Origin: VAZQ01 sp963725065
GTDB lineage: Bacteria > Pseudomonadota > Alphaproteobacteria > Rhizobiales > Xanthobacteraceae
Assembly: GCA_963725065.1 (NCBI GenBank)
Contig: CAVRXD010000002.1
Coordinates: 62,001 to 126,000 of the forward strand
Length of the DNA stretch: 64,000 nt
Direction of reading: 5' to 3'
Positions 42,586 through 51,758 of the stretch are shown here, piece after piece. Within the stretch, counting starts at the first letter, position 1. Every line of letters begins with the position of its first letter. Under the pieces are notes generated by a model. That model searched no databases and was not told the origin of the DNA. It saw only the letters and a list, made by a program, of their open reading frames with translations. Both the position numbers and the translations under genes were made by a program.

Positions 42586-43232
42586 GGGAACTTTACAGGT
42601 CACGACGTGGCAGCTTTGGGGCAATCAACGCAAAACCGGGTGGATGAAACATAATAAAGACGCCGACGGCCCGGTTCCAGACCGACGTTTTCCTTCGAAT
42701 CATTGAGGATTCTGACACGTTCTGCTGCCTGTCCCCGTTTCGCTCCCGGTTTAGCAAGTCCCGTGCCGGTACGCTCCATTGCGACGATCACGACTCATTA
42801 CGGACAATTCGCGGCGTTACCTGGGGCGAGTCGCGGATCGTCCGATGGGCATTGCGCTTCACCGCCGCCCCCATCATCGGCAAAAACCAGAGCGATATCT
42901 GCGGAGGGAGAGCGGCAAAATACTATTTGATCGCTAATTTCACGTTCGCAAGGGAGGCGCGGCCGCTCCCGTGTTTCGGGCATCGGCGGACCTCGGTGAA
43001 CGCGCCTCGCGCCGCATCGCCAGGTGCGACGCTGCACGCTCGTTCGCACGCTGCGCATCAGGTGTCAGAGCGCGCTTTCAGGTGTGAGATCTCGAGCGAC
43101 GCGCGGTCTTCGGCGCGCTGCGAATGCCGCACCCAAAGGCACGCCGGCAACTATATGATCGCAGTGCGCTTTGGCGTTCACGTTGCCGCAAATGGCTCGC
43201 GGGCAGGAACGCCTGATCCGGACGACAGATAC
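42586..43232. other. Intergenic region between clpS and phasin gene
   Basis: About 650 bases upstream of clpS. No frame has convincing coding character; open stretches are Arg/Cys/Pro-rich on both strands. It presumably holds the clpS-clpA promoter and may contain an unrecognised small RNA. Confidence 0.45.
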
Positions 43233-43265
43233 GACAAGGCCCGGCATTACCAGCCGGGCCTTGTC
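43233..43265. terminator. Hairpin downstream of the phasin gene
   Basis: Perfect 13-bp arms GACAAGGCCCGGC (43233-43245) and GCCGGGCCTTGTC (43253-43265) with a seven-base loop, 22 bases beyond the phasin stop. No T run is evident. Confidence 0.75.
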
Positions 43266-43286
43266 ATTCCACCACTTGCGCCGACG

Positions 43287-43625
43287 TCACTTCGCCGTGA
43301 CAACCTTGCCGAACTGGCTCTCGAACGGCTTGTAGACTTCGCGCGCGAGGTCCGCATAAAGCTCGCCAAGCTTGGTAGCTTCCGCGACAAAGCTCTCGTA
43401 CGAGCTCTTGACGAAGTCACTCTGCACCTCGACCGCCTTTTCGAGCGACTTCGCGCCGATGAGCTTCTCGGTGGCCGCAGTGCTGTTCTCGAACATCTTC
43501 TTCGAGTAGTCCGCCACTTCCACCGCGATCGCCTGCATGCTCTTTGAAAGCGATCCAAACGATTTCATCGTCGCGTCCATGTTGTCTTTACCGAACTGCT
43601 GCATGTCTTCGATGTTCTTGACCAT
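43287..43625 (-). CDS. Phasin family protein
   Basis: A 112-residue helical protein that coats polyhydroxyalkanoate granules. It begins MVKNIEDMQQFGKDNMDATM and contains SKSMQAIAVEVADYSKKMFE, KLIGAKSLEKAVEVQSDFVK and SYESFVAEATKLGELYADLA, the phasin_2-type amphipathic helices. It ends KPFESQFGKVVTAK. A palindromic, TGC-containing region upstream (43708-43760) may be the site of the polyhydroxyalkanoate-responsive repressor PhaR. Its presence implies the organism stores PHA. Confidence 0.93.
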   Translation of the reverse strand: MVKNIEDMQQFGKDNMDATMKSFGSLSKSMQAIAVEVADYSKKMFENSTAATEKLIGAKSLEKAVEVQSDFVKSSYESFVAEATKLGELYADLAREVYKPFESQFGKVVTAK

Positions 43626-43707
43626 GATCCTCTAACCTCTCCGGCAGTCTCGCCGATTGCGTGTGACGTTCCCCGCGTGGCTCCGGCTGTCTAGCCGGCA
43701 TGCAGGA

Positions 43708-43760
43708 AATATATTGCGATGCACAAAAATGTCAAGCCTTATTTTGCAGTGCAATATAAT
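43708..43760. promoter_or_regulatory. Inverted repeat upstream of the phasin gene, possible PhaR operator
   Basis: ATATTGCGATGCACAAAA (43711-43728) and TTTTGCAGTGCAATAT (43743-43758) form an imperfect palindrome about 85-135 bases before the phasin start. Both arms carry ATATTGC and TGC. PhaR-type repressors bind TGC-rich sites before phasin genes; the assignment is inference. Confidence 0.5.
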
Positions 43761-44009
43761 TGTCGGTCGGAACGGTGCTTAACCCTTTGGCAATCGCCAT
43801 TCCCGTAAGCTTATCGGCTGTGCCGGATGGGCGCAGGCGGGGACGAAAACTCCCGGCCGCGGCCGGAGGGATCGCGGGACGGCGCAAGAAAAGGTCGGGA
43901 AAAGTTCAGAAAACCGCCCTTTTTACCTCGTCCAATCGCTCCACCTCGGCACGACAGGGGTGTCGGCGCTCCGAATGGGGCGTCTAGGGACGAGGACGGG
44001 GGAACTATC

Positions 44010-45860
44010 ATGCTGCGGATCCGGACCGGAGCCCGTCACGGGCTTCGTGGGGGTATGTTCGGTTTTGTTGCTGCTCTTTTCACAATCTCAGGCGGTCCAT
44101 CGCACGCCGCGCCTTACGCCGACATCGTCGTCGACGCCAATTCGGGCACCGTGCTGCATTCGACCAATCCGGATGCGCAGCGGCATCCGGCCTCGCTCAC
44201 CAAGATCATGACGCTTTATCTGCTGTTCGAGCAGCTCGAGGCGGGCAAGCTCAAGCTCGACTCGCCGCTCCCAGTCTCGAAGGAGGCCGCGGGACAGATG
44301 CCGACCAAGCTCGGCCTCAAGCCCGGCAGCACGCTCGCGGTCGAAGACGCCATCAAGGGCATGGTCACACGTTCGGCCAACGATGCCGCCGTGGTGGTCG
44401 CGGAAGCGATCGCCGGCGATGAGGACGCGTTTGCCAAGCTAATGACGCGCAAGGCGCAGGCGCTCGGCATGAGCCGCACCATCTACAAGAACGCGTCCGG
44501 CCTGCCCGACTCGGGGCAGATCACCACGGCTCGCGATCAGTCGACGCTCGGCCGCGCCGTGCAGGAACGCTTCCCGCGCTATTACAAATATTTCTCGATC
44601 CGCACCTTCGTCTTCCGCGGCCAGTCGATCGGCAACCACAACAATCTCCTGGGCCGCGTCGAAGGCGTTGACGGCATCAAGACCGGTTACGTCAACGCAT
44701 CGGGGTTCAACCTGGTGACGTCGGTTCATCGCGGCAATCGCTACCTCGTCGCCGTGGTGATGGGCGGCAGCAGCGCCGGCAGCCGCGACGCGAAGATGCG
44801 GGATCTGATCAGCGACAAGATTGCTCAGGCCTCGGTCAAGCGCACCGCACCGATGGTGGCGGAAGGCTCGCCGCCGCCGGAGGCAAGACCCGAACCCAAG
44901 GCCGTGGCCAAGGTCGAGACCGCCCCCGAGCCGAAGGTGGCCGCCAAGGTCGAAGCAAAACCGGAACCGAAGGTGGCTGCCAAGACCGAGGCGAACAAGA
45001 CCGAGGCGAAGCCAGAACCCAAAGCCGAGGCGCGGTTCGCCGTCGCCAGCGCGGTCAGCTTGCCCGTGCGACTGAATTCCGCGCCGGGAGCGCAGACCGA
45101 TCCCGCCACCACCAGAACGGAATCGATGGCAGCCGCGGCGCAACCGCGCACCGCTGCCGGCTCGACCGATCCGATCCGGCCAGTACTGGTGAAGACGCTG
45201 TCGGTGAAGGCGGGAACGACCGCGTCGCTCGCCCCGATGCAGGTATCCGCGCCGACCCCGGCCGAACCTGCGCCGGTTCGCGCGGCCGCGCCGGTGGCGG
45301 CGCCCGCACCCGTCGTCGCGCTCAAGCCGGAGCCGCCGGCACCGCAGCCCGCTCCCGTCGTCGTAGCCGCGGCCAAGCCGGAGCCGGCACCTGCACCGTT
45401 CCCGCCGCCGATTGCGGCCAAGATCGAGGCGCCGCTCCCGGCTCTGGTCACGGCCAGCAAGCCGGACGTGCCCGCGCCCGCACTGTCCTTTGCGCCGATT
45501 GCCGCGAAGGCGGAGCCGGCAGCAGCGCCGGTCGCGGCGCCGGCACGGGTCGCGGCGGCAGAGCCCGCCCCTGCTCCCGCGCGCGCATCAGCGCCGGCGG
45601 CGAAGCCGCAGCATCGCAGCGGCTGGATCATCCAGGTCGGCGCCTTTCCGGGAGAGCAGGAGGCCAAAAAGCGTCTCGCATCGGCGCAGACGAAGGCGGC
45701 CAAGCTGCTCACCAAGGCCGAAGCGTTCACCGAAACGGTCGAGAAGGGTGGCACCACTCTCTACCGCGCGCGCTTTGCCGGTCTCGACAAGGACTCGGCC
45801 GAAGCCGCCTGCAAGCATCTCAAGCGCAACGACGTCGAATGCGTCACCGTCAAGAACTGA
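44010..45860 (+). CDS. D-alanyl-D-alanine carboxypeptidase (PBP5/6 type) with SPOR domain
   Basis: A 616-residue periplasmic low-molecular-mass penicillin-binding protein that trims peptidoglycan stem peptides. A signal peptide ends near SHAA. The active-site Ser is S62 in HPASLTKIMTL, followed by SAN in VTRSANDAAVVVAEAI and KTG in DGIKTGYVNASGF. Then comes a long linker of about 230 residues, rich in Ala/Pro/Glu/Lys with repeats of the type K-P-E-P-K-V-A-A-K. A C-terminal SPOR domain (GWIIQVGAFPGEQEAKKRLA) binds denuded glycan at the division site. GGGGGAAC precedes the ATG. The order phasin/carboxypeptidase/DnaJ is typical of relatives as I recall. Confidence 0.93.
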   Translation: MLRIRTGARHGLRGGMFGFVAALFTISGGPSHAAPYADIVVDANSGTVLHSTNPDAQRHPASLTKIMTLYLLFEQLEAGKLKLDSPLPVSKEAAGQMPTKLGLKPGSTLAVEDAIKGMVTRSANDAAVVVAEAIAGDEDAFAKLMTRKAQALGMSRTIYKNASGLPDSGQITTARDQSTLGRAVQERFPRYYKYFSIRTFVFRGQSIGNHNNLLGRVEGVDGIKTGYVNASGFNLVTSVHRGNRYLVAVVMGGSSAGSRDAKMRDLISDKIAQASVKRTAPMVAEGSPPPEARPEPKAVAKVETAPEPKVAAKVEAKPEPKVAAKTEANKTEAKPEPKAEARFAVASAVSLPVRLNSAPGAQTDPATTRTESMAAAAQPRTAAGSTDPIRPVLVKTLSVKAGTTASLAPMQVSAPTPAEPAPVRAAAPVAAPAPVVALKPEPPAPQPAPVVVAAAKPEPAPAPFPPPIAAKIEAPLPALVTASKPDVPAPALSFAPIAAKAEPAAAPVAAPARVAAAEPAPAPARASAPAAKPQHRSGWIIQVGAFPGEQEAKKRLASAQTKAAKLLTKAEAFTETVEKGGTTLYRARFAGLDKDSAEAACKHLKRNDVECVTVKN

Positions 45861-45923
45861 CGTCGAGCGTGAAACAGGATAGTCGCGTCGCCAGGAGCCG
45901 CCCCATGCGTCGAGTAAAGGAGT

Positions 45924-46628
45924 TCAGCGATGGCGGCGCAAAAGCACGTCCTTGGCTTCGTTCACGCGAGCCGCAAGATACGTCGACCCACCTTGATCGG
46001 GATGCAGTTTCTTCATGAGCGAACGGTGGGCGAGGCCGATGTCCTTGGCGCTCGCCCCCGGCTGCACGCCAAGGACCTGATAGGCCTCCTCCTCCGTCAT
46101 TTTGCCGGTGCTCCAACCCCGACGGCTCGAGCCCGCTGTCGCGTCAGCATGCGTGTTTTCACGCCAGAGGGGCTCCCGGCGGTCAAGATACGCCATCAGT
46201 AGCGCGCGGCTTTCCTCGTCGATATCGGGGAGGAAGCCAGCGAGCGTCGCCACGTCGAGCGCGTCGAGGGAGGCGCCTTCATGCCGCCCGGCGAGGATGC
46301 GTCCGTGCATGGCGCCGGTGTCGTGATCGAGCTCCATCTCCACGAAGGCCGAACGCACCCGCGACACCTGGCCGGTGCTCTTCTGGGTGCGCGCGCCGAG
46401 CCCAGGAATGCTCCAGGGCAACCATCCCAGCAGCCCGAGACCGGTGAGACCAAGCGGGATTGCGATATCGAGCCGGCCGCGTGCGCCGAGCAGCCCGGCG
46501 ACGGCAATGGCCCCCAGCCCGCCTCCGGTCTTCAAGACCACCGCGGCCGTCTGCGGCTTGACCTTGGTGAAGGCATGGAGCGCCCACAGCAGCAGCGCCA
46601 GCAGGACGAGTCCGAAGATGAGCGTCAT
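45924..46628 (-). CDS. Membrane-anchored DnaJ-domain protein
   Basis: A 234-residue protein with two or three N-terminal membrane helices (MTLIFGLVLLALLLWALHAF, GGGLGAIAVAGLLGARG, IPLGLTGLGLLGWLPWSI), a middle part with VEMELDHDTGAMHGRILAG and SRALLMAYLDRR, and a C-terminal J domain: EEEAYQVLGVQPGASAKDIG with the essential HPD in KLHPDQGGS. It resembles the TIM14/DjlA-like proteins of alphaproteobacteria that recruit DnaK to the membrane. Its ATG overlaps the stop of the VWA gene as TAATG. Confidence 0.9.
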   Translation of the reverse strand: MTLIFGLVLLALLLWALHAFTKVKPQTAAVVLKTGGGLGAIAVAGLLGARGRLDIAIPLGLTGLGLLGWLPWSIPGLGARTQKSTGQVSRVRSAFVEMELDHDTGAMHGRILAGRHEGASLDALDVATLAGFLPDIDEESRALLMAYLDRREPLWRENTHADATAGSSRRGWSTGKMTEEEAYQVLGVQPGASAKDIGLAHRSLMKKLHPDQGGSTYLAARVNEAKDVLLRRHR

Positions 46629-47365
46629 TACGATCTCATCTGCTCGAGGAGCTTGAGGGCGCCGGCCTGGTGGCGCGCGGAAAGATCGGCGAGCGCGCGC
46701 ATTCCGCCCGCGGCATAGGCGGCGGCCGCGCGCAGGAGCTCGGCAAGTTGATGCGCCGCGCCAGGGTCGAAGCGGCAATACGCGCCGCGCGTCAGCCGCG
46801 CGATCTCGCGGAACGCCTTTTCGGTGATCGGATCGGCGCCCTCCTGGAACATGAAAGCCGGCACCCCGAGCAGCCCGAGCTCACCTGCGGCGTGGCAGAG
46901 GTGGTCGAGCTTCTCCTCCATGGCATCGCCCACGAATACCAGGGCCTGCACCTTCGTCACCTGGGTCTCACGCTTGGCGTGCGCAATGATTTTGCCGATC
47001 TGGGTGTGGCCGCCGCGGCAATCGATTCGCTCCATGAGGCTGCCGAGCCGCTCGGCTTGCGAGACCCAGCGCGAGGCCCGGCATTCGGCGAGCCCGCGAT
47101 AGTAGACCAGTTGCACGTCGAGCCCGCCGATCGCCGCCGCCTCGCGGAACATGTCGGCCTGCAGGCGGCAGGCCGAATCCCACATGGGCTGCCGGCTCAT
47201 GGTGGCGTCGAGTGCAAAGATGAGCCGGCCACGCTGACCGGCTGCGGTCGTCGGCGCGAGGCCTTTCACCTGGGCAAGAAACGCATCGATCTCGGCACGC
47301 GTCGCGCCTGCCGCCGGCGTGCGGCCGCGGTCAGTCGGTGGCCGATTCTCGCGATCATGGGCCAT
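46628..47365 (-). CDS. VWA-like protein of unknown function
   Basis: A 245-residue soluble protein with a von Willebrand A-like core: RGRLIFALDATMSRQPMWDS (a MIDAS-like D-x-T-x-S), VQLVYYRGLAECRASRWVS, GGHTQIGKIIAHAKRE and VQALVFVGDAMEEKLDHLC. The MIDAS pattern is close to D-A-T-x-S, so metal binding is likely. The gene precedes and is coupled to the membrane DnaJ gene by TAATG, suggesting that the two proteins act together, perhaps as a membrane chaperone or adhesion-like module. Start at ATG 47365 is chosen on conservation; its ribosome site is weak. Confidence 0.82.
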   Translation of the reverse strand: MAHDRENRPPTDRGRTPAAGATRAEIDAFLAQVKGLAPTTAAGQRGRLIFALDATMSRQPMWDSACRLQADMFREAAAIGGLDVQLVYYRGLAECRASRWVSQAERLGSLMERIDCRGGHTQIGKIIAHAKRETQVTKVQALVFVGDAMEEKLDHLCHAAGELGLLGVPAFMFQEGADPITEKAFREIARLTRGAYCRFDPGAAHQLAELLRAAAAYAAGGMRALADLSARHQAGALKLLEQMRS

Positions 47366-47556
47366 GGGATAGGCACTTCGATTGGCGGCAATCCTGCCGG
47401 CCCCTAAGGTGGCCATACCAGGCGACGGGTGCAATGCCCGCTGGCTCGTGTAGTGAACACAAGGTGGCAGGCGGCCGCGGCCCGTGGCCTCGACGCGGCG
47501 GTTTTGGTAGCTTGCGCGCGGCGTTGCGATCCTCAATCAAAGCGAAGTCCCTCCTC

Positions 47557-48444
47557 ATGGCCCCTCAAGTCGTGCGCACGGTGGCGGCGTTGCGCCGCGC
47601 CGTCATGCAGTGGCGGGCGGCGGGCGAGCGGGTCGCGCTGGTTCCGACCATGGGCGCGCTGCATGCCGGCCACCTCGCGTTGGTACAAGCGGCGCGACGC
47701 CGGGCGCAGCGGACCGTGGTCTCGATCTTCGTCAATCCCACGCAGTTCGCGCCCCACGAGGACTTCGGCAGCTATCCGCGCACCCTCGCCGCCGACCTCG
47801 CGGCGCTTGCCGCATTGCCCGTCGACCTCGTCTGGGCGCCGCCCGCGGAGGTGATGTATCCGGCGGGATTTGCCACCCGGATCATGACGGAAGGTGCGGC
47901 CACGGCCGGGCTGGAGGACAGGTTTCGCCCGCATTTCTTCTCCGGGGTCGCAACCGTGGTCGGCAAGCTCTTGATCCAATGCACGCCCGATTTCGCGTTG
48001 TTCGGCGAGAAGGATTACCAGCAGCTCAAGGTGGTGACCGCCTTGGCGAGGGACCTCGACCTGCCGGTCAGAATCGTCGGGGTTCCCACCGTGCGCGAGT
48101 CCGACGGCCTCGCCCTGTCCTCGCGCAACGGCTACCTGGACGCGGTCGAGCGCGCGGCAGCGCCGACCCTGTATCGCGTGCTCGCGCATTGCAGCGGCGA
48201 GATTGCGCGCGGGCAGCTGCTCGCGCGCGTGCTCGATGAAGGCGGTGCCGCGATCGAACGCGCGGGCTTCGCGCTCGATTACCTTGAAGCCCGCCACGCC
48301 GACACGCTGCAACGCGTCGCATCGCTCAAGGACGGCCCGATGCGGCTGCTGGTGGCCGCCCGCATCGGCAGGACGCGGCTGATCGACAACATGGCGGTGA
48401 GCCGCGGCCGGACCGCCAACGGCGCGAAACGCCGCACCGGATGA
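47557..48444 (+). CDS. panC: Pantothenate synthetase
   Basis: A 295-residue enzyme that condenses pantoate and beta-alanine with ATP. The nucleotide-binding motifs are PTMGALHAGHLALVQAARR (HIGH-like) and SSRNGYLDAVERAAAP (KMSKS-like position), with VSIFVNPTQFAPHEDFGSYP, FGEKDYQQLKVVTALARDLD and IVGVPTVRESDGLALSSRN. ATG 47557 is preceded by GTCCCTCCTC, a weak site, and the frame upstream overlaps the divergent VWA gene. panB is not in this window. Confidence 0.95.
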   Translation: MAPQVVRTVAALRRAVMQWRAAGERVALVPTMGALHAGHLALVQAARRRAQRTVVSIFVNPTQFAPHEDFGSYPRTLAADLAALAALPVDLVWAPPAEVMYPAGFATRIMTEGAATAGLEDRFRPHFFSGVATVVGKLLIQCTPDFALFGEKDYQQLKVVTALARDLDLPVRIVGVPTVRESDGLALSSRNGYLDAVERAAAPTLYRVLAHCSGEIARGQLLARVLDEGGAAIERAGFALDYLEARHADTLQRVASLKDGPMRLLVAARIGRTRLIDNMAVSRGRTANGAKRRTG

Positions 48445-48521
48445 GTGCGGGAATCATTGTCGCGCCCTTCTCCGCCCTTGGACGCATGTCGCCTGGCGCG
48501 CAAGTGCGCGCCCGACGTCGC

Positions 48522-49694
48522 TCACTTCTTCACTTTCAGCGGATCCTTGACGTCATCGAATTTGGCAAACTCTGTGTTCCACAATTCGCCGTTCAGCTTT
48601 TCGACCCTGCGAATGTAGATCGGCTGCACGATGTCGCGCGTTTCGGGATCGATCGACATCATTCCGCGCGGACTTTCCCAGCGCATGCCCTTCATCGCTG
48701 CGAGCAGAGTGTCGCCGTCGGTCTTGCCGCCGGTCTTCTTCAGCGCCTCATAAATGAGATGCATGCCGTCGTAGCCGCCGACCGAGACGAAGTTGGGACG
48801 AAAATTGTTCGCCTTCTTGAAGTCCTCCACATATTTCTTGTTCAGGGCGGAGTCGTGGGACGCGGAATAGTCGTGCGCCGTCACCATGCCGAGCATCTGA
48901 TCACCCATGGTGTTGAGCTCGTCGTCATCGGTGAGGTCGCCCGGCCCGATGATCTTGATCCCCGAATTGGCAAGGCCACGCTCGGCGAACTGCTTGGCGA
49001 AGATGCCGGCTTGTGTGCCGGGGAAATAGATGAACGCCGTATCCGGATTGATGTCGCGGATGCGCTGCAGGAACGGCGCGAAATCGGGGTTGGCGAGCGG
49101 AATGCGGATCGATTCCACGATCTGCCCGCCGAGCTCGGTGAAGCGTTGCTTGAACGCGGTCTCAGCTTCCGTGCCCGGAGCCCATTCGTTGACCAGCGTC
49201 ACCACCCGCTTGCTGCCGTTCTTCGCCGCCCACTCGCCCATGATCCATGACGACTGCGCCAGGATGAAACTGGTACGCACGAAGTAAGGCGATGCGGTCG
49301 TCGTGACCGAGGCGCCCGAGATCATGACTACGGTGGGCATCTTCGCCTGGGTCACTAGCTGACCATAGGCGAGCGCGGTGGGCGTGATGCCGCCGGCTAT
49401 GATCTGGACCTTGTCGTTGACGATCATCTCCTGGACGAGGCGGCGCGCATTGTCGGCCACGCCGGCGTCGTCGCGCAGGATCATTTCGATTTTCTTGCCG
49501 GCGACCATGTTGCCGTGCTGCTGAACATACAGTCGGGCGCCAGCGTTGGCCTGCCGACCCGCGGCGTTGAAGCCCGCGCCGGTCATGGAAAAGCTCATGC
49601 CGATCTTGACCACCTCTTGCGCGCCCGCATCCGCTGGCGCGAATGCGAGCAGGCCGGCGGCGGCAAGTCCGATCGTGACGTGTCGACGTTGCAT
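48522..49694 (-). CDS. Branched-chain amino-acid-type ABC substrate-binding protein
   Basis: A 390-residue periplasmic binding protein of the LivJ/LivK type. The signal peptide MQRRHVTIGLAAAGLLAFAP (cleavage after AGA) precedes VVKIGMSFSMTGAGFNAAGR and the type I fold (GKKIEMILRDDAGVADNARR, VQIIAGGITPTALAYGQLV, PYFVRTSFILAQSSWIMGEW). No membrane or ATPase genes are next to it, so it either pairs with distant LivHMGF subunits or is an orphan. GGGAGGAATCAG precedes the ATG. Confidence 0.92.
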   Translation of the reverse strand: MQRRHVTIGLAAAGLLAFAPADAGAQEVVKIGMSFSMTGAGFNAAGRQANAGARLYVQQHGNMVAGKKIEMILRDDAGVADNARRLVQEMIVNDKVQIIAGGITPTALAYGQLVTQAKMPTVVMISGASVTTTASPYFVRTSFILAQSSWIMGEWAAKNGSKRVVTLVNEWAPGTEAETAFKQRFTELGGQIVESIRIPLANPDFAPFLQRIRDINPDTAFIYFPGTQAGIFAKQFAERGLANSGIKIIGPGDLTDDDELNTMGDQMLGMVTAHDYSASHDSALNKKYVEDFKKANNFRPNFVSVGGYDGMHLIYEALKKTGGKTDGDTLLAAMKGMRWESPRGMMSIDPETRDIVQPIYIRRVEKLNGELWNTEFAKFDDVKDPLKVKK

Positions 49695-49882
49695 CTGATT
49701 CCTCCCACATCCGACCTCCCGGGCTTACCCGGCGTCGGCCATTTGGATTGGCCGAGCCGGACAGATCCGACCGCGGCCGTGACGCTCGCCGTCTTCGCGG
49801 CTTGAGCTCAGTCTAACACATGGAGGACGATCGATGGCACGCGGCCGCCTGCGGCCTGCGGCGCCACGTCACAACGGCGGCA

Positions 49883-50320
49883 TCACAGGAGCCCAAGCTC
49901 CCTGAGCTCGCGACGGAGCGTTTCCGGCATGTTCCGGGCACCGGGCGCGGCCCGGTCGAGGTCGCGCGGGACGTCCTTGTGCCCGAGATAGCGCCAGCCC
50001 TGGAACGCGCGCCAGGTTCTCGGCTCGACCAGAACGAGCTTCGGCTCCAGCACCAGATGGCAGCGGCCGATGCCGCCCTTGTCCACGAATGGCCGCACGT
50101 CGAGGAGCCGTTGCCGACACATCACCTCGCCGCGGATCACCCAATAGAGCGAGCCGCCGTCGCGCAACTCGTCGGCGCGTTTGGGCACCATCCGCGTCTT
50201 GTGCATGTGCTCGCGCGAAAGCCCGCGCTTTTTACGATCCTTGAGTTTCTCGCGGATCCAGTCGTCGAGGTCTTTGACCGAATCACAGCCGACGCAAAGC
50301 TTGATGAGGTGAAGGGCCAC
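49883..50320 (-). CDS. DUF1489 family protein
   Basis: A 145-residue soluble protein of the DUF1489 family, conserved in alphaproteobacteria without known function. It reads VALHLIKLCVGCDSVKDLDD (initiated by GTG), then TRMVPKRADELRDGGSLYWV, IRGEVMCRQRLLDVRPF and CHLVLEPKLVLVEPRTWRAF. The GTG at 50320 is chosen because orthologues begin just there; no ATG is near. The frame stays open upstream, but that part is non-conserved. The C-terminus is Arg/Leu-rich and longer than the core. Confidence 0.9.
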   Translation of the reverse strand: MALHLIKLCVGCDSVKDLDDWIREKLKDRKKRGLSREHMHKTRMVPKRADELRDGGSLYWVIRGEVMCRQRLLDVRPFVDKGGIGRCHLVLEPKLVLVEPRTWRAFQGWRYLGHKDVPRDLDRAAPGARNMPETLRRELRELGLL

Positions 50321-50516
50321 GGTGTTGTGCCGTATGTGTCGCGTTTCGGGAGAAGCCTGTCCGCGAGGTGGAATTCCGCAGCGAACCTGCCGACACCGTA
50401 TCGCAGGCAACTGCGGCGGCATCGCAACGGCAACGACCCCTCGGGCCGGAAACCATAGCAAGCGCGCGGCGCGCGTTGCTACGTGGGAGCGATGCTTATC
50501 CTCAGAAGAGGTCGGC

Positions 50517-51533
50517 CTATTGCGGGGGCGCCAGCGGCATCGGGGGCGAGCGCGCCGGCGCTGCGGCGGAACTTGGGGGCTGACGCGCCGGCGCAGCACC
50601 CGCCGCCGGCTTGCGCGCGGATGTGTCTGCGGCCGCGCCGGTCGTGTCATGCGGCGGCTGCGGCGCGGCAGGTTCAGCCGTCATGATGTTGACCGGCGGA
50701 ATTGAGGACGCCGACGGAAAGTAGAGGTTATTGGGCACGCGCGGGCCGGCGGCCGCAGTCGGCTGGGGTGCGGCCGCGGGTGGCGGGGTGCTCGCCACGG
50801 GGCGACCGCCGGAGGCCGGCCAGGCCGCCGCGTACTGTTTGAGGCGGGCTTCAAATGGCCGTTCCGCGAGATTGGCGCTGATCCGCCTGGTATCTTGCAG
50901 CAGCGTGAACGCGCCGCACTGCGCCGGCGTGCACCCATCCCGGACTGCCAGCACCTGCGCCACAACGCCGAACGGGTCGGCCTCGAGGGCGTGACGCAGC
51001 TGCATCATTGCCGAACCAGGGCCGGCGCGGCGGGCGTGGTCGCCGGCGGAAGCCAGGAGCGAGAGCTGGGCGGCAACATAGGAAACGGCAGCGGCGGCTG
51101 CCTCGGGGCTGGCGAACAGCGCCTTCTCGCAGGCATCCTCGACCACGTCGCCGGCCATCGCATCGAGACAGGCCAGGGCCGAGCCGGGCGCCATGGCCCG
51201 GGCCGTCAGCTCGAACGCGCGCGCATCGAGCGCCTGCCGTTCGGCAAGGAAATCCCGGCGCGCGAAGTGGTCGATCGCCCACCATCCGGCCAGGGCGACC
51301 ATCAGCACCACAGCACTCTGCATCAACGAAGCACTGACGCCATCGAGCCCGTTGCGAACGAACGCGACGATCCCGGCGATGATCACCAAAGCGGCAAGGA
51401 CAGCCGCCGCCCAGAGCGGTAGCGACGACCCCGCTCCGGTCAGATCCAGGGCCGTTGCCGATGCTCCGACACGGTCGAGCACGCTCAGCCCCCCAGGTGA
51501 TGGCGAATGACGGAAGGGGGCGGCAGCGGCCAC
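50517..51533 (-). CDS. Hypothetical membrane protein with Pro/Ala-rich tail
   Basis: A 338-residue protein with two N-terminal membrane helices (LPLWAAAVLAALVIIAGIVA and LMQSAVVLMVALAGWWAID), then a helical periplasmic part with several Cys (ALACLDAMAGDVVEDACEKA, VRDGCTPAQCGAFTLL) and a long Pro/Ala tail. It has the look of conserved unannotated proteins of Bradyrhizobium relatives. The start is probably GTG 51533 and is uncertain. It lies 27 bases downstream of the 65-residue protein gene on the same strand. Confidence 0.7.
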   Translation of the reverse strand: MAAAAPFRHSPSPGGLSVLDRVGASATALDLTGAGSSLPLWAAAVLAALVIIAGIVAFVRNGLDGVSASLMQSAVVLMVALAGWWAIDHFARRDFLAERQALDARAFELTARAMAPGSALACLDAMAGDVVEDACEKALFASPEAAAAAVSYVAAQLSLLASAGDHARRAGPGSAMMQLRHALEADPFGVVAQVLAVRDGCTPAQCGAFTLLQDTRRISANLAERPFEARLKQYAAAWPASGGRPVASTPPPAAAPQPTAAAGPRVPNNLYFPSASSIPPVNIMTAEPAAPQPPHDTTGAAADTSARKPAAGAAPARQPPSSAAAPARSPPMPLAPPQ

Positions 51534-51560
51534 CCCTCGTCCCGTTGGGCTTTAGTTACG

Positions 51561-51758
51561 TCAGAGGGAGTTCTCCAGCTGGCTTTCCCGGGCCACCCGC
51601 TCGAACGCCTCGTTCGCATTCTTGATTCGATACTGATAGTCGGCTCCGTCTGAGGGAAGCAGCCTTACAACCTGATAGGTACTATTGGCAGCCATATGGC
51701 CGATCGGGCGGGAGGTGAAGTAAACGGTCTCGCCGATCTGAAACTTGTGTTCTTTCAA
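51561..51758 (-). CDS. 65-residue conserved hypothetical protein with TTG start
   Basis: A small protein beginning LKEHKFQIGETVYFTSRPI and containing YQVVRLLPSDGADYQYRIKN and ERVARESQLENSL. It looks like the short beta-barrel-like hypothetical proteins with K-F-x-V-G-x-x-V-Y-F-x-S-R at the N-terminus that are frequent in Bradyrhizobium relatives. The start is taken as TTG 51758 because AGGAGA lies six bases upstream and the conserved family starts there; the longer frame from ATG 51890 is less likely. Confidence 0.7.
   Translation of the reverse strand: MKEHKFQIGETVYFTSRPIGHMAANSTYQVVRLLPSDGADYQYRIKNANEAFERVARESQLENSL

Noticed and set aside
42852..43547. Open frame on the plus strand across the clpS-phasin gap and the phasin gene
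   Set aside because: Half of it is antisense to the phasin gene and the rest is Arg/Ala/Cys-rich without motifs.
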